This document shows, piece after piece, positions 1-10,811 of a stretch of 64,000 bases of DNA. The translations under genes and the position numbers were made by a program. The notes beneath the pieces were generated by a model. That model saw only the letters and a list, made by a program, of their open reading frames with translations. It searched no databases and had not been told where the DNA came from. Source of the stretch: DATMER01 sp031390755 (lineage in GTDB: Bacteria > Acidobacteriota > Thermoanaerobaculia > Multivoradales > UBA5704); NCBI GenBank assembly GCA_031390755.1, contig JANMTS010000065.1:6163-70162 (forward strand), read 5' to 3'. Each line of letters opens with the position of its first letter. Position 1 is the first letter of the stretch.

Positions 1-2730
1 CAGCACCCGGGCCGAACGGGCTTGCAAGAAACTGTCGAACAGGCCGTCGGCCTCGGTGTAGAGCAGGGCCTGGCCCGGCCAGCCGGGAGTGGGTCCGCAC
101 GGCTCCTCGGGCGGCGGCAAGGTTTGGAAGGCGTACGTCATCTCATCCCACGCGAAGGCGCGCTCGAAGAGGTCCGGGTAGGGCGGCTCAGGCGGCGGAG
201 GAACGGGAGCGGGAGCCCGGCGGCTTCCAAGGATCTGGAAGGCGCGGAGCCGGAGCTGCCGCCGTTCGATCCGCCGCCGGCCCGCGTCGCAGTCCGCGCC
301 GATGCGCGCCCGCACCTCCGCCTCGTAGAGCTCCCGGGCACGGAGATAGCCGGCCATGAGCGCGTCGTAGGTGCGGATCTGCCAGGCCTGCATCAGGCTG
401 CTGCCGGCCGGCAGGCCGCAGGCCAGCGCCACCGTGGCCGAGAACCAGGTTGCGGTCGAGAGCAGGGCGGCGGGGAGCTTCCCAGTCGCTCCCATCAGGC
501 TGAGGTCCGTCTGGCCCTGCACCGGCTGGAACGGCCCCTGCAGGTACGTGAAGGGATCGGCCAGGGCCGGACAGGAAGCGGTGGTGCCGCCAGTACCTCC
601 AGTACCTCCAGTACCTCCAGTACCGCCGCCGGTACCGGCCGGGGGTGGGGGCGTCTTGAGCACGCCGGGGATCCCGGTGGCCGGAGCCGGGGCATGGGAG
701 AACTGCGCCGTTCCGACGTAGCCCACCAGGTTGTCCGACGCGTCGCCGAGCAGGTATCGGACCGTGCCCGCGGTCACGCTGTAGCCCTCCGGTATCTCCA
801 GATCGGCCTGGAAGAGCGGCGGCTGGGACTGGAAGCCGCGGATCAGACTGATCTCCGACGGCGGAGGCGGCAGGACCTCGATCCGGTAGAGGCTCGCCGG
901 CAACCCGTAGTTGTCCGGCGTCACGTCCTGCCACGAGGAGATCTTGAAATCCTCGAGCGGCTTCGGGCTGGCCAGGGAGACGCCGGTCTGGATCTGGAGC
1001 AGAAGGTTCGCGGCGGGGTCGGCGAGCTCGAATTCGACCACCAGGCGTTTGCCTGCGTCCCGCACGGCCAGCTCGTAGATCTTGTGCAGCCAGCGGTAGA
1101 TCCCGGTCAGCCGGCCCGTCCCTGACCGGTTGTCGATGTCCCGGGCGTCGACCCGTTCCTCCTCGCGGAGGCGGCGGCGGACGCGCAGCTCGGTCACCGT
1201 GCGGGCCACGCGGGAGGCGGCGCGGCGGGTGAGCGACTCGGCGAGCCGGCGGGCCTCGCGGTCCGAGCGCTTCTGGACGCCGTCCGAGCCCTGCCAGCTT
1301 CCGGCGAGGGTCATCTGCGTGCCGCTGTAGGTCTGGCTCAGGTTGTTGAACTGGCGGCACAGCGCCTCGGTGGCGACTACGTCCTCCAATTCGTTGCGCA
1401 GGTCGGAGAGGCTGAGGCGCTCCTCCTGCTCGTCGCGGCCGGTGGCGTCCGCCGTCTCCGTCTGGTCGATCTCCTCGCGCCGGGTCAGCTCGCGGGCGGA
1501 AAACTGCAGGCGCTCGCGTTCCATGACGTTGACCACGTGCGCGACCTCGCCCAGGCCGTACCCCGTCAGGCATTGACAGACGAGCTTGAGGTCGCCGACG
1601 CCCAGGGCTTTCATCCAACCGGGTTCCGGAGACGGTGGAGATGGAGGGGACGGCGGGGACGGCGGGGAAGTCGGCTCCACCTGGCAGGCCGGCTCCACCG
1701 GCACGACCCCGGGCGGCAGGAGCACCGTGGCGCCCAGGGCTTCTTCGCGGGCCCGCTGCGTCATGAGAGGCTGGGGCGGGCTTTCGAGCCTCTCCCGCTG
1801 CACCTCGCGCAGGAAGCCGTCGACCTGAAGCACCTCGATCAGGCCGTCCGGGAGGCCTGGCGGAGCGGCGGCGCCGAGGGCGACGGCGAAGAGGGACTGC
1901 CAGGCCCTCTGCTCGATCCCCTTCAGGTAGGCGCTCTCCAGGTAGGCATCGACGGGGCCGGCGCCGAAGGCGAACAGAAAGGTATCCACCGTCTGCGCCA
2001 CCTCGTCGAGGCTCACCTCGCCTTGCAGGCCGCGGATCTGGCTCACCAGGAGGGGGTACGCCGAAGCCGGGGTATCGAGGCTGGCGAGGCTCTGAATGAA
2101 AGCCGGGTCCTGGGCGGCAAACTTCGCGGCGGCGGCGATCATCTGCGGCCAGCCGCCGGGCTCCGCCTGCAGCTTCGCCAGCTCCTGGTAGAAGGGCAGC
2201 TCCTCCGGATGGAGGAGGGTCACGAAGCCGGGAAGCGGACCGCCCGGGAGCGGCGGCGCCGGTGGCCGCACCGAGAGGATGCGTAGCAGCTCCTGCGGGC
2301 AGGCCGGGTTCTGGATGATCGAGCCGGCGGGCTTCCAGCCGCGGCCGGGTGCGTTCTCCTCAACCTCTCCAGGCTCGTCCTGGATGGTTGATGAGGACGG
2401 CCGCTGCCAACGGGCGATCTCCTCCCGGAACGACCCGTAGGCGCTGACCGGCAGGTCGCCGCCGAGGACGAGCTGGCCGTCCTCGGCGGTGAGCTCGATC
2501 TTCCCTGGCCGGTTGCCGGCCGGGGGGACCGTGAAGGTCCATCGCGGGAGGCGCTCGGTGAGCTGGGCCGAGCTCGTCCAGTAGATCCGGCCCTGCGGGT
2601 CGAGGTAGTCCATGTGTACCAGAACCTTTTCGGAGCTCGCCCGCCAGCGCACGTCGAGGCTGTTGCCACGCGGGTCGTGGAGCGTGCGCTGGCCGGTGGG
2701 GCTGTCGGCGACGGTGGCGTCAGGGCTCAC
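1..2730 (-). CDS. Large hypothetical protein, C-terminus beyond window edge
   Basis: The frame is open from a GTG at 2730 to the left edge, so at least 910 residues are coded and the C-terminus lies outside the window. AAGGAG sits seven bases before the GTG, which follows the stop of the upstream propeller gene by 21 bases, so the two are probably co-transcribed. An ATG at 2613 is a weaker alternative start. I do not recognise a family. No signal peptide or membrane segment is visible. The middle is rich in charged, probably helical sequence. Two 9-base tandem repeats encode Pro-Pro-Ser (residues about 353-367) and Gly-Gly-Thr (about 702-713) tracts that look like linkers. Function unknown. 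Confidence 0.75.
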   Translation of the reverse strand, partial: MSPDATVADSPTGQRTLHDPRGNSLDVRWRASSEKVLVHMDYLDPQGRIYWTSSAQLTERLPRWTFTVPPAGNRPGKIELTAEDGQLVLGGDLPVSAYGSFREEIARWQRPSSSTIQDEPGEVEENAPGRGWKPAGSIIQNPACPQELLRILSVRPPAPPLPGGPLPGFVTLLHPEELPFYQELAKLQAEPGGWPQMIAAAAKFAAQDPAFIQSLASLDTPASAYPLLVSQIRGLQGEVSLDEVAQTVDTFLFAFGAGPVDAYLESAYLKGIEQRAWQSLFAVALGAAAPPGLPDGLIEVLQVDGFLREVQRERLESPPQPLMTQRAREEALGATVLLPPGVVPVEPACQVEPTSPPSPPSPPSPPSPEPGWMKALGVGDLKLVCQCLTGYGLGEVAHVVNVMERERLQFSARELTRREEIDQTETADATGRDEQEERLSLSDLRNELEDVVATEALCRQFNNLSQTYSGTQMTLAGSWQGSDGVQKRSDREARRLAESLTRRAASRVARTVTELRVRRRLREEERVDARDIDNRSGTGRLTGIYRWLHKIYELAVRDAGKRLVVEFELADPAANLLLQIQTGVSLASPKPLEDFKISSWQDVTPDNYGLPASLYRIEVLPPPPSEISLIRGFQSQPPLFQADLEIPEGYSVTAGTVRYLLGDASDNLVGYVGTAQFSHAPAPATGIPGVLKTPPPPAGTGGGTGGTGGTGGTGGTTASCPALADPFTYLQGPFQPVQGQTDLSLMGATGKLPAALLSTATWFSATVALACGLPAGSSLMQAWQIRTYDALMAGYLRARELYEAEVRARIGADCDAGRRRIERRQLRLRAFQILGSRRAPAPVPPPPEPPYPDLFERAFAWDEMTYAFQTLPPPEEPCGPTPGWPGQALLYTEADGLFDSFLQARSARVL
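591..626. repeat. 9-bp tandem repeat, 4 units, in frame
   Basis: Four units of CAGTACCTC (the last is CAGTACCGC). On the coding minus strand they give a Gly-Gly-Thr tripeptide tract inside the large hypothetical protein. The length is a multiple of three, so gain or loss of a unit keeps the frame. Confidence 0.9.
1628..1672. repeat. 9-bp tandem repeat, about 5 units, in frame
   Basis: Units resembling GGGGACGGC, two of them exact, follow one another in the same minus-strand gene and encode repeated Ser-Pro-Pro. This is the second tripeptide tract in one protein. Confidence 0.85.
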
Positions 2731-2751
2731 GGGCGGCTCCTTTGCCGGCTC

Positions 2752-3957
2752 TCAGGAGCCGAGAGCGGTGATCGAGGAGATGACCAGCTTCTGTGCGGCA
2801 TCCAGAGTGCCCTGGATGACCACACCCGTCGCGGTGAATTTCAGGACCGCCGGCATGGACGGCGGCAGCGTGTCCACGAGATCCTTCGCCTGCGGCTGTT
2901 GCGGATTGGATTGGTCGACGAGCCGGTTCATGAGCGCGGCGAGAAGGAAGGCCGTGTTGTCAGCCTGGAGATCCTGGGCGGTGATGTTCCAGACGTAGGT
3001 CCCGCTCACGAGCTGGAAGCTGGAGCCCGATATCGGCGGTGGCGCACCGCCTACCACGAACACCCCGTTGGGCCCTCTCAACTGGCCGCCGGAGAAGGTG
3101 CGCTGGATCGCGCCGCCCTGCGGGTTGACCACGAACACCGCGCCGGCCACGAAGTCGGCCATCACCACCATGCCGTCGGCCTGGAGCGCGATCTCGCGCG
3201 GGCCGAGGAACTGCGGCTGCTTGGAGATCGTCTGGCAGGCGCCGTTCACGGCGTTCACCTGGAGGATCTGGCCGCCGGTCTCGTCGCTCACGTAGAAGTT
3301 GCCGTTGCCGGCGATGGCGATCCCGTTGGCCCGCTGGAGCTGGGGGCAGAGGAACGTCATCTGGGTACAGTCGGCGAGGTTGACCTGCACGATCCGGCTG
3401 CGGTTCTCCACATCGCCGGTCTGCGGGTCGCGGGGCGGCTGGTTGCCCGGTGCCGCGCCGTAGTCCGCGACCAGCAAGGTCGCCGCGGTCGCCGCAGTCG
3501 CCGCGGTCGCCGCGATACTGCGCGGCGCCTGGAGGACCACGCTCGGGCAGATCGTCTGCGCCACGCCGGATGCGGGGTCGATGCCGGCGATCCGGCCGGT
3601 GCTGCCGAGCGTGATGTAGATCCGGGGCGCCTGGCCCGAAGCGGACAGCGCAAGGCCGTAGGGCTCCTGGATAAGCGAAGCGTTGTAGGTGCGCACCAGG
3701 CTACCGGTCGCGGGGTCGATCACGGAGACCGTGCCCGAGCCTTCGCTCACGACCTCGATGTTGCCCTGGGCGTCGACGGCGACGCTGCGCGGGACGTCGA
3801 GCCCGCTGAAGACCACGGTCTGCTCGCCATGTCCGTCGATCAGGACTACGGACATGGCGATCGCGTCGGCCACGAGGATGTCGCCCGGCTGCAGAGTAAC
3901 CGCCCGGAGCGGAATGGCGAGCGCGGCGAGGATGAGAAAAGCGACAGGTCTGCGCAT
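2752..3957 (-). CDS. Secreted NHL/Vgb-type beta-propeller protein
   Basis: 401 residues with an N-terminal signal peptide (basic MRR, then a hydrophobic stretch to about residue 19). Repeated blades follow the pattern of NHL/SMP-30/virginiamycin-lyase-like propellers: phrases such as PRSVAVDAQGNI, EPYGLALS, ANGIAIAGNGNFYVSD and GPREIALQADG recur about every 40 residues. A 9-base tandem repeat encodes an Ala-Ala-Thr tract near residues 148-160 between blades. The last 90 residues form a separate non-propeller tail. It lies between a paralogous pair of unknown proteins and the large hypothetical gene, all on one strand. Probably a periplasmic or surface binding protein; enzyme activity cannot be assigned. 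Confidence 0.8.
   Translation of the reverse strand: MRRPVAFLILAALAIPLRAVTLQPGDILVADAIAMSVVLIDGHGEQTVVFSGLDVPRSVAVDAQGNIEVVSEGSGTVSVIDPATGSLVRTYNASLIQEPYGLALSASGQAPRIYITLGSTGRIAGIDPASGVAQTICPSVVLQAPRSIAATAATAATAATLLVADYGAAPGNQPPRDPQTGDVENRSRIVQVNLADCTQMTFLCPQLQRANGIAIAGNGNFYVSDETGGQILQVNAVNGACQTISKQPQFLGPREIALQADGMVVMADFVAGAVFVVNPQGGAIQRTFSGGQLRGPNGVFVVGGAPPPISGSSFQLVSGTYVWNITAQDLQADNTAFLLAALMNRLVDQSNPQQPQAKDLVDTLPPSMPAVLKFTATGVVIQGTLDAAQKLVISSITALGS
3479..3514. repeat. 9-bp tandem repeat, 4 units, in frame
   Basis: Four units of GTCGCCGCG (one ends in A), encoding an Ala-Ala-Thr tract between propeller blades of the minus-strand gene. Confidence 0.9.
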
Positions 3958-3990
3958 GGGAAAACCTTCCTTTCGGAAATTGAGGTGGCC

Positions 3991-4674
3991 TCAGAGTGCG
4001 GTCGAGGGGGCCGAGGGTGGATCGAACAGCAGCACGTCGGCGCTGCTCAGGCCGCCGGGCCGCAGCCAGCGGATGTTCACGTTCGGGACTCCTGCCGGCA
4101 CCATGTACCGCTGGCTCGAGGCGGTCTGAACGCTTTCCATCGGAACCACGTAGGAGAATTCTTCCGAAAACTGGTTCAGCCCCTTGTTTCCCGGAACGGC
4201 CGGCATGAGGTAGAGCGTGGGGGTGAGCTCGAAGGTTGTCGTGCCGCCCAGGTTGAGGCCTTTCTGGATGGCGATCGGCTTTCCGTCGATGAACCAGAGA
4301 ACGGAGAGCCGGATCGTCGGATCCGTGTCGTTGCGTACGGCCACCTGCTTCGCGCTCGGAGGCGTTTCGCTGCCCGAGAGCTGAAGAGCCGGCCCCTGGC
4401 TGTCGCTGTTGGTGGCCAGGTAGAGCTGGTTGGGCCTGACGTCCACGAGGGGAGAGCGGCAGAGCGATTCTTCGTGCTCCACCGCGAGCTGAAGCTGGTC
4501 GGCGAGCCGGAACCGCTGGCTGCCGCCGTTCGCCGAAGGGTTGAGAACCTGCCAGGCCGAAAGGAAGAAATCCGTGTTCAGCCGGTCGGCGGCAGGCATC
4601 CTGTACACGAGCACGGACTGCCCCGTGTTGCGGGTGAGCAGATTGGTCAGCTTGAAATTGACGATGCCGGGCAT
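3991..4674 (-). CDS. Hypothetical protein, paralogue of the neighbouring upstream gene
   Basis: 227 residues, no signal peptide, beta-rich composition. It aligns along its whole length with the gene just upstream: both contain NPSANGG, an LxLAV(E/Q) segment, a TDP motif, an NLG(G/T)T(T/Q)TF(E/Q)L(T/N)PTL block, and end with RPGG(L/M)S followed by DPPSA. The pair is a tandem duplication that has diverged strongly, which suggests separate roles are kept. I do not recognise the family. The shared RPGG...DPPSA end might be an export or assembly signal, but that is a guess. Confidence 0.7.
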   Translation of the reverse strand: MPGIVNFKLTNLLTRNTGQSVLVYRMPAADRLNTDFFLSAWQVLNPSANGGSQRFRLADQLQLAVEHEESLCRSPLVDVRPNQLYLATNSDSQGPALQLSGSETPPSAKQVAVRNDTDPTIRLSVLWFIDGKPIAIQKGLNLGGTTTFELTPTLYLMPAVPGNKGLNQFSEEFSYVVPMESVQTASSQRYMVPAGVPNVNIRWLRPGGLSSADVLLFDPPSAPSTAL

Positions 4675-4744
4675 TGTCTGGCTCCTGCGCGTAGCGCCTG
4701 GAAACGGAGAGCCGCCCCGGTTGGGGCGGCTCCTGGGTCACCGC

Positions 4745-5386
4745 TCAGAAACTGGCGGCGGACGGCGGATCGAACGTCAGCACGTCCGAGCCGGACATGC
4801 CGCCCGGCCGCGACCAGGTCATGTTCACCTGGGTCACGCCCTGGGGGATGATGTATTTGACCTCGCTGGAGAACTCCTGCAGGCGCCAGTTGAAGCCGGT
4901 GCGAGTGGGGATGGCCACCTTGAAGAACAGCGTCGGGTTGAGCTGGAACGTCTGCGTCGTCCCGAGATTGAACCCGCCCTGGGACACGATGGCGCTGCCG
5001 TTCACGGACCAGATGTTGTTGAGCAGGGTGGCCGGATCGGTCTGGTTGCTCACGGCCACCAGCTTCGAGCTCGGCGGCGGCGTGGCGAGCATCTTGAGCA
5101 CCGGCCCCTGGAAGTCCTCATTGGTCGCAACCCAGGACTGGTTCGGCAGCACCTCGACGGAGGAGGAGGTGCTCAGGGTGGCCTGGTCCTGCACCGCGAG
5201 CTGGATCGAGTCCTGAAAAGTGAAAGGCTGGTGGCCGCCGTTGGCGGAGGGGTTCAGGATCTTCCAGGCGTTGAAATTGTAGTCCTCGGCGTCGGTCGCA
5301 TTCGTGGGGGTGAGGAAGACCAGGATGCGCTGGCCGGTGTTCTCGGTGACCTGGTTGGTGACCGTGAAGTCGCAGTTGATGGGCAT
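4745..5386 (-). CDS. Hypothetical protein, first gene of the paralogous pair
   Basis: 213 residues, soluble, beta-rich, no signal peptide. The ATG at 5386 has AAGGAG eight bases upstream. It is the first gene of a likely four-gene minus-strand operon running to the left window edge. Upstream are a TTGACA element (complement of 5437-5442) and a perfect palindrome at 5404-5415, suggesting a regulated promoter. It shares NPSANGG and the C-terminal RPGGMSGSD...DPPSA signature with the next gene. No known family recognised and no catalytic motif seen. Confidence 0.7.
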   Translation of the reverse strand: MPINCDFTVTNQVTENTGQRILVFLTPTNATDAEDYNFNAWKILNPSANGGHQPFTFQDSIQLAVQDQATLSTSSSVEVLPNQSWVATNEDFQGPVLKMLATPPPSSKLVAVSNQTDPATLLNNIWSVNGSAIVSQGGFNLGTTQTFQLNPTLFFKVAIPTRTGFNWRLQEFSSEVKYIIPQGVTQVNMTWSRPGGMSGSDVLTFDPPSAASF

Positions 5387-5403
5387 GTCATTCTCCTTTG
5401 TTT

Positions 5404-5415
5404 AAAAACGTTTTT
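5404..5415. promoter_or_regulatory. Perfect 12-bp palindrome, candidate operator
   Basis: AAAAACGTTTTT lies 18 bases upstream of the 5386 start and downstream of a TTGACA -35-like element (5437-5442, minus strand). A central CG flanked by A and T tracts is typical of LacI-family operators. The position would let a bound repressor block the minus-strand operon. Which regulator binds is not known. Confidence 0.4.
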
Positions 5416-5529
5416 GATTTGGTGGATTGTGGGTTCTGTCAAGGGCCACATCTCAAGAAGCGTGCCAGCACGGCGAAGCCACGCAGCGGGCGTTTTCGCG
5501 GCTGCGCAGCACCGTCCTGCGCCGCCCGA

Positions 5530-5566
5530 GACCGTCCGGACGGTCGGCGTTGACCGTCGGACGGTC
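5530..5566. promoter_or_regulatory. Two tandem palindromes, candidate operator
   Basis: GACCGTCCGGACGGTC (5530-5545) is a perfect palindrome. Six bases later GACCGTCGGACGGTC (5552-5566) repeats the same half-sites around a single G. They sit in the 303-base gap between divergent genes, about 125 bases before the small plus-strand gene at 5690. Two copies of one half-site on nearly the same helix face are typical of cooperative dimer binding. The rest of this gap holds nothing else I can identify. Confidence 0.45.
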
Positions 5567-5689
5567 GTGCTGAGGTCGATCTGGGAAGCGCTGAGCTACG
5601 GAGCTGAGGTGGCACGCACCGTGCTGTTTACGTGTCCAGCACAGCTCGAACGGGCGACGGGTTGTGAACCAGCGGAAAGGAGATCTGTC

Positions 5690-6088
5690 ATGCTAGGCAC
5701 GATGGTCAACATTTATCAGGTGAAGGTGTTTTTCAACGGCAAGAACAAGCAGTTTGTCTTCGCGGGTGATATGAAATATGGGGGGGAAGGCCGCCCCTTT
5801 CTCAAGATTTCTCCGGGCATCCACGCGATCGTCTTCACGCTGGCAACGGTTCCGGATCCGGAGAATCCGGCTGAGGCGAGTTTTTCTGACAACCCCATCG
5901 TCGGGTATGTCAGCGACATTATCTTGTCGTCCACCGTTGCCAAATCCCGCTGTGCCCTGGTCGTCTCGAACCTTGGCGGCCACGTCGGCACGCACGGCTT
6001 CACAGTGAACGTGATCTACGACGGCCAGTGCATCCAGTCTGACGATCCGACGATCATCACCGATCCGCCGGTGGAGGAGGGGGGGTAG
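5690..6088 (+). CDS. Small hypothetical protein, beta-rich
   Basis: 132 residues. The ATG at 5690 is chosen because GGAAAGGAG lies seven bases before it; a second Met four codons later is possible. The sequence alternates in a beta-sheet pattern (VKVFFNGKNKQFVFAGD, HAIVFTL, ALVVSNL, GFTVNVIYDG) and ends in an acidic, glycine-rich tail. Local G+C is clearly lower than in the neighbours, so recent acquisition is possible. It reads divergently from the paralogous pair and may share the intergenic control region. Its last 32 bases overlap the convergent kinase gene. No family recognised. Confidence 0.65.
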   Translation: MLGTMVNIYQVKVFFNGKNKQFVFAGDMKYGGEGRPFLKISPGIHAIVFTLATVPDPENPAEASFSDNPIVGYVSDIILSSTVAKSRCALVVSNLGGHVGTHGFTVNVIYDGQCIQSDDPTIITDPPVEEGG

Positions 6089-8731
6089 CCGCGCGCTCTT
6101 CGGCGGCGTCGAGCAGGGTGCGCCAGGCCGGTGTACCGCGCAGGGAATCGAAAAAAGGAAGGGCGAACGAGCGCCGGTCGACGCCGCCGGAGACGGCACG
6201 CTCGGCGCTCGCCTGGGCGGACGCCCGATCGCCGATCAGCGCGTAGACCAGCGCCGCCTCGTAGGCGACCTGCGGGTCGTCGGGCGCGGCCGCGGTCGCC
6301 CGCTGGACCGCGGCCGCAGCTTCGGGCGCCCGGCCGAGATGGGCGAGCGCCTGGGCCTTGACCGAGAGGGTCTGCCAGAAGCCGGGGGCCGGATCCTGCT
6401 CCGCCAGCTCGACAACGCGAGCGTACAGGGCGGCGGCTTCGTGGCGGCGGCCCGCGAGGGTCAAGGCATCGGCGAGGTTGAGGGCGGCCGACGCGTTTTT
6501 GGGCGCCAGCGCATAGGCCTCTTCGAGGCTCGCGGCTGCGCCCTTCCAGTCGCCCAGGAGCATCTGGGCGAGGCCGAGGTTGGAGAGCTCGGTGAAGCCG
6601 CGTCGACGGAGGAGAAGCTCGGTGTAGAGCTCGGCGGCGCGGGCCGGGCTGCCCGATTGGAGCTCGAGCCGGGCCAGCAGCCTTTCGCCGCCGAGATAGC
6701 CGGGAAGCCGGCGCAGTAGATCCTCGAGCGTCGACCGGGCGGCGTCGACCTCGCCCTGGCGCAGCTCCATCTTGGCGAGATCCATCAGGAAGCTGGCCGC
6801 CGGACGCCGGTCAACCACCTCGCGCAGGAGCTCCAGCGCGCGCCGGCCTTCGTTTCGCGCTTCCGCCAGAACGGCACGCCGGTGGAGGGCTCGGATGTCG
6901 CCGGGCATCAGCCGGTCCAGCTCTCCGGCCGCCGCTTCAGCCTGATCCAGGCGGTCCGATTCCAGGGCGACCTCGAACAAAACTCCGTACAGCAGGGTAT
7001 CCCCTGGGGCCAGGTTGCGGGCCTGCTCGATCAGGGCCAGGGACCGCTCGAGGTCCACGGCTTCGCGCGTCTCGAAAAAGCGGCGGCCCGTCAAGCGGGC
7101 TTCCAGGAGGTAGGCGTCGACGAAGAGGGGCGAGCCGGCGCGGATCTCCGCCAGCTCGGCCATGAGCGGCGCCAGGTCGGCGGGCCTCTCCTCGATCCAG
7201 CGGCGCTGGAGCGCGACGAAGCGGGCATAGTCCTCCGCGCGGACGCTCAACTCCCGGGTTCCGCGGCGGGGAGAAAATCCCGCGTAGGCAGCTTTCAGGT
7301 AGGTGTCGGGCGCGGTCGACAACGACCGCGGGTTGTCCGCCGGGATCTCGAAGCTCTGCACGTCGAGGAGCTGGCCGTCGGCCCCCCGCTGCCGGCGCAA
7401 CGTCGCCAGACATTGCCTCGCGGCGCAGTCAAGGGTGGAGGTGACGACCTCGTCCGCGGCGTGGACCTGGGCCAGCCTCTGGGCGGTCGCGACCCCTTCG
7501 GTGGGGTCCGCAGGGAGAGCGACGACGCCTTCGAGGGAGGAGAGGGACCGCAGGAGAGCGCCATGGAGAGCGGCGGCGGCCAGGCGCTCGGGTCCGTCGT
7601 CCGCCGCCGCCGTACCGGCGCCGATCTCGGGCCGCGCCACCACGACGTAGAGCGGCTCGCGCGCCGGCAGGCCGGGGCGGATCAGCAAGGCAGCGGCCGT
7701 GAGCGCGGCGAGCGCCAGCATGGCGGCGGCCACGGGCGCGAGCCGGAACGGGCGTCCAGCCGTGGTGTACGAACCGAGGGTCGGCTCGCGATCGGGGTCT
7801 GGTGCCGTCGATGCCGTCGATGCCGTCGACGCCGTCGACGGGCGGAGACCCGGCTGGGCTGCGGCGGCCTGCGGCAGTGTTCCCTCCGCCACCGACGCTT
7901 CGATCCGATGCAGGAAATCTGTCGCGCTCGCCGGCCGGCGGGCGGGGTCTTTCTCGAGGAGCGAGTCGATCAGCTCCGACAGCGCCGCGGGGACCGCCGG
8001 TTCGACCTCGTGGGCGGGCGGTTGCTGATAGGTACACACGCGCGTCATCGTGGCGACGGGCGTCGGTTGCTGGAACGGCGAGACCGCGGTCGCCGCCTCG
8101 TAGAGCAGGGTGCCCAGGGAGAAGAGGTCGGCCCGCGGGTCGAGCTCGAGGCCGTTGGCCTGCTCCGGCGACATGGCCCGGTAGGTGCCGACGATGCCGG
8201 CGGTCAGCCCGAGGGTCTCTCCGGTGCCGGGAGCTTCCGGGAGGTAGAGCTTGGCGAGGCCGAAGTCCAGAACCTTGGCGCTGCCGCCGGTCAGAAGGAC
8301 GTTCTCCGCCTTGAGATCGCGATGGAGCAGGCCCTGCTCGTGCGCGGCGGCAAGCGCGCCCGAGACGTCCCTGGCGAGCGCGACGACCTCGGCCGGAGGC
8401 AGGGGGCCGTGGCGCAGCCGCTCGGCGAGCGTCGGCCCGTCGACATACTGCATGACGATCCAGTCGCCGTCCCCGGTTTCCAGGAGGTCGTAGATCTGGA
8501 CGATCGCGGCATGGTCGAGGCGGGCGATCGACCGGGCTTCGCGGCGGACGCGCTCGCGCCGGCGGCTGTCGCCCGCCACCTCCGGCAGAAGGTGTTTCAA
8601 GGCCACCCGGCGGCGCAGCCGTTCGTCCCACGCGGCGTAGACGATCCCCATGCCGCCCTGGCCGAGCCGGCGTTCGAGGCGATAGGGACCGATCCGGTCG
8701 GGCATCGTCGGCTGGGAGCTGGTCATCGGCC

Positions 8732-8735
<4 letters not shown>
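6057..8735 (-). CDS. Membrane Ser/Thr protein kinase with TPR sensor region
   Basis: 892 residues. The Hanks-type kinase domain spans about 18-280, with Gly-rich loop GQGGMG, Lys47 in VALKHL, HRDLKAEN with catalytic Asp140, DFG at 157-159 and an SPE motif at 189-191, so it should be active. A Ser-Thr-Ala linker (300-311, from a 9-base repeat) leads to one membrane helix at about 333-352. The remaining 540 residues, outside the membrane, are helical and TPR-like toward the C-terminus. The start overlaps the stop of the upstream sigma-54 activator (ATGA), so the two are translationally coupled and probably form one signalling unit. The substrate is unknown. Confidence 0.92.
7804..7839. repeat. 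9-bp tandem repeat, 4 units, in frame
   Basis: Four units of GCCGTCGAT or GCCGTCGAC, encoding Ser-Thr-Ala repeats between the kinase domain and the membrane helix of the minus-strand kinase. Confidence 0.92.
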
Positions 8736-10363
<1,628 letters not shown>

Positions 10364-10588
10364 GATGAGAGGTCATTCTACGCCCGCGCCGGGTGCCGGG
10401 CGACATGGAGTCCCTGGGCGTGACGCCGTGCCGCACGCCGGGAATCGGCCAGCGGCGCCCCGATTGGCTAATATAATCCGGTGCCGCCAGGGCAGGTCGC
10501 CGAGTTGCACGATCCAAATCTCATGGTTCTCGGCAACGAGCGGGTCACAATCAGCAGCCCCGTTTACTCGGCGACCACATTCTCTTTT

Positions 10589-10811
10589 GCCCCGAAGGGG
10601 CCTTGGGATAAAGCCTGGCATTTCAATGCCAGGTAGTTCCCCGATTTCACCCCTCAAGTCCCGAAGGGACGCAGGGATCACAGCCCCCTGCCACCGGTCG
10701 CCAAGGCCTCCTCCGTCCCGGCGTCCCTTCGGGACTTGAGGGGGGCGTTGACGTCATGTTTCCTGGCAATCAATTGCCAGGCTCTATTCCGGCGCCCCTT
10801 CGGGGCTCCTT
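10589..10811. repeat. REPIN-like compound inverted repeat
   Basis: Three short hairpins occur in order (CCCCGAAGGGG; CCTGGCATTTCAATGCCAGG; a CCCCTCAAGTCCCGAAGGG element) and then again in reverse order on the other strand after a spacer of about 45 bases (10674-10719). The whole element can fold into one long hairpin. This is the architecture of REP doublets mobilised by RAYT transposases; no transposase is in the window. The right arm contains the 3' end of the PAP2 gene. The preceding 10364-10588 holds only a TATAAT box (10472-10477) and no convincing gene. Confidence 0.8.

Noticed and set aside
22..1125. Long plus-strand frame over the left-edge gene
   Set aside because: Composition is Arg/Gly-rich antisense shadow; the minus frame has a good start and SD and sensible codon use.
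2614..4851. 745-codon plus-strand frame
   Set aside because: Spans two minus-strand genes and their gaps antisense; no domain, no SD.
10373..10681. Small minus-strand gene before the REPIN element
   Set aside because: A short stretch (VAENHEIWIVQLGDLPWRHR) looks protein-like and could be a relic, but the rest is REP sequence and no family could be named.
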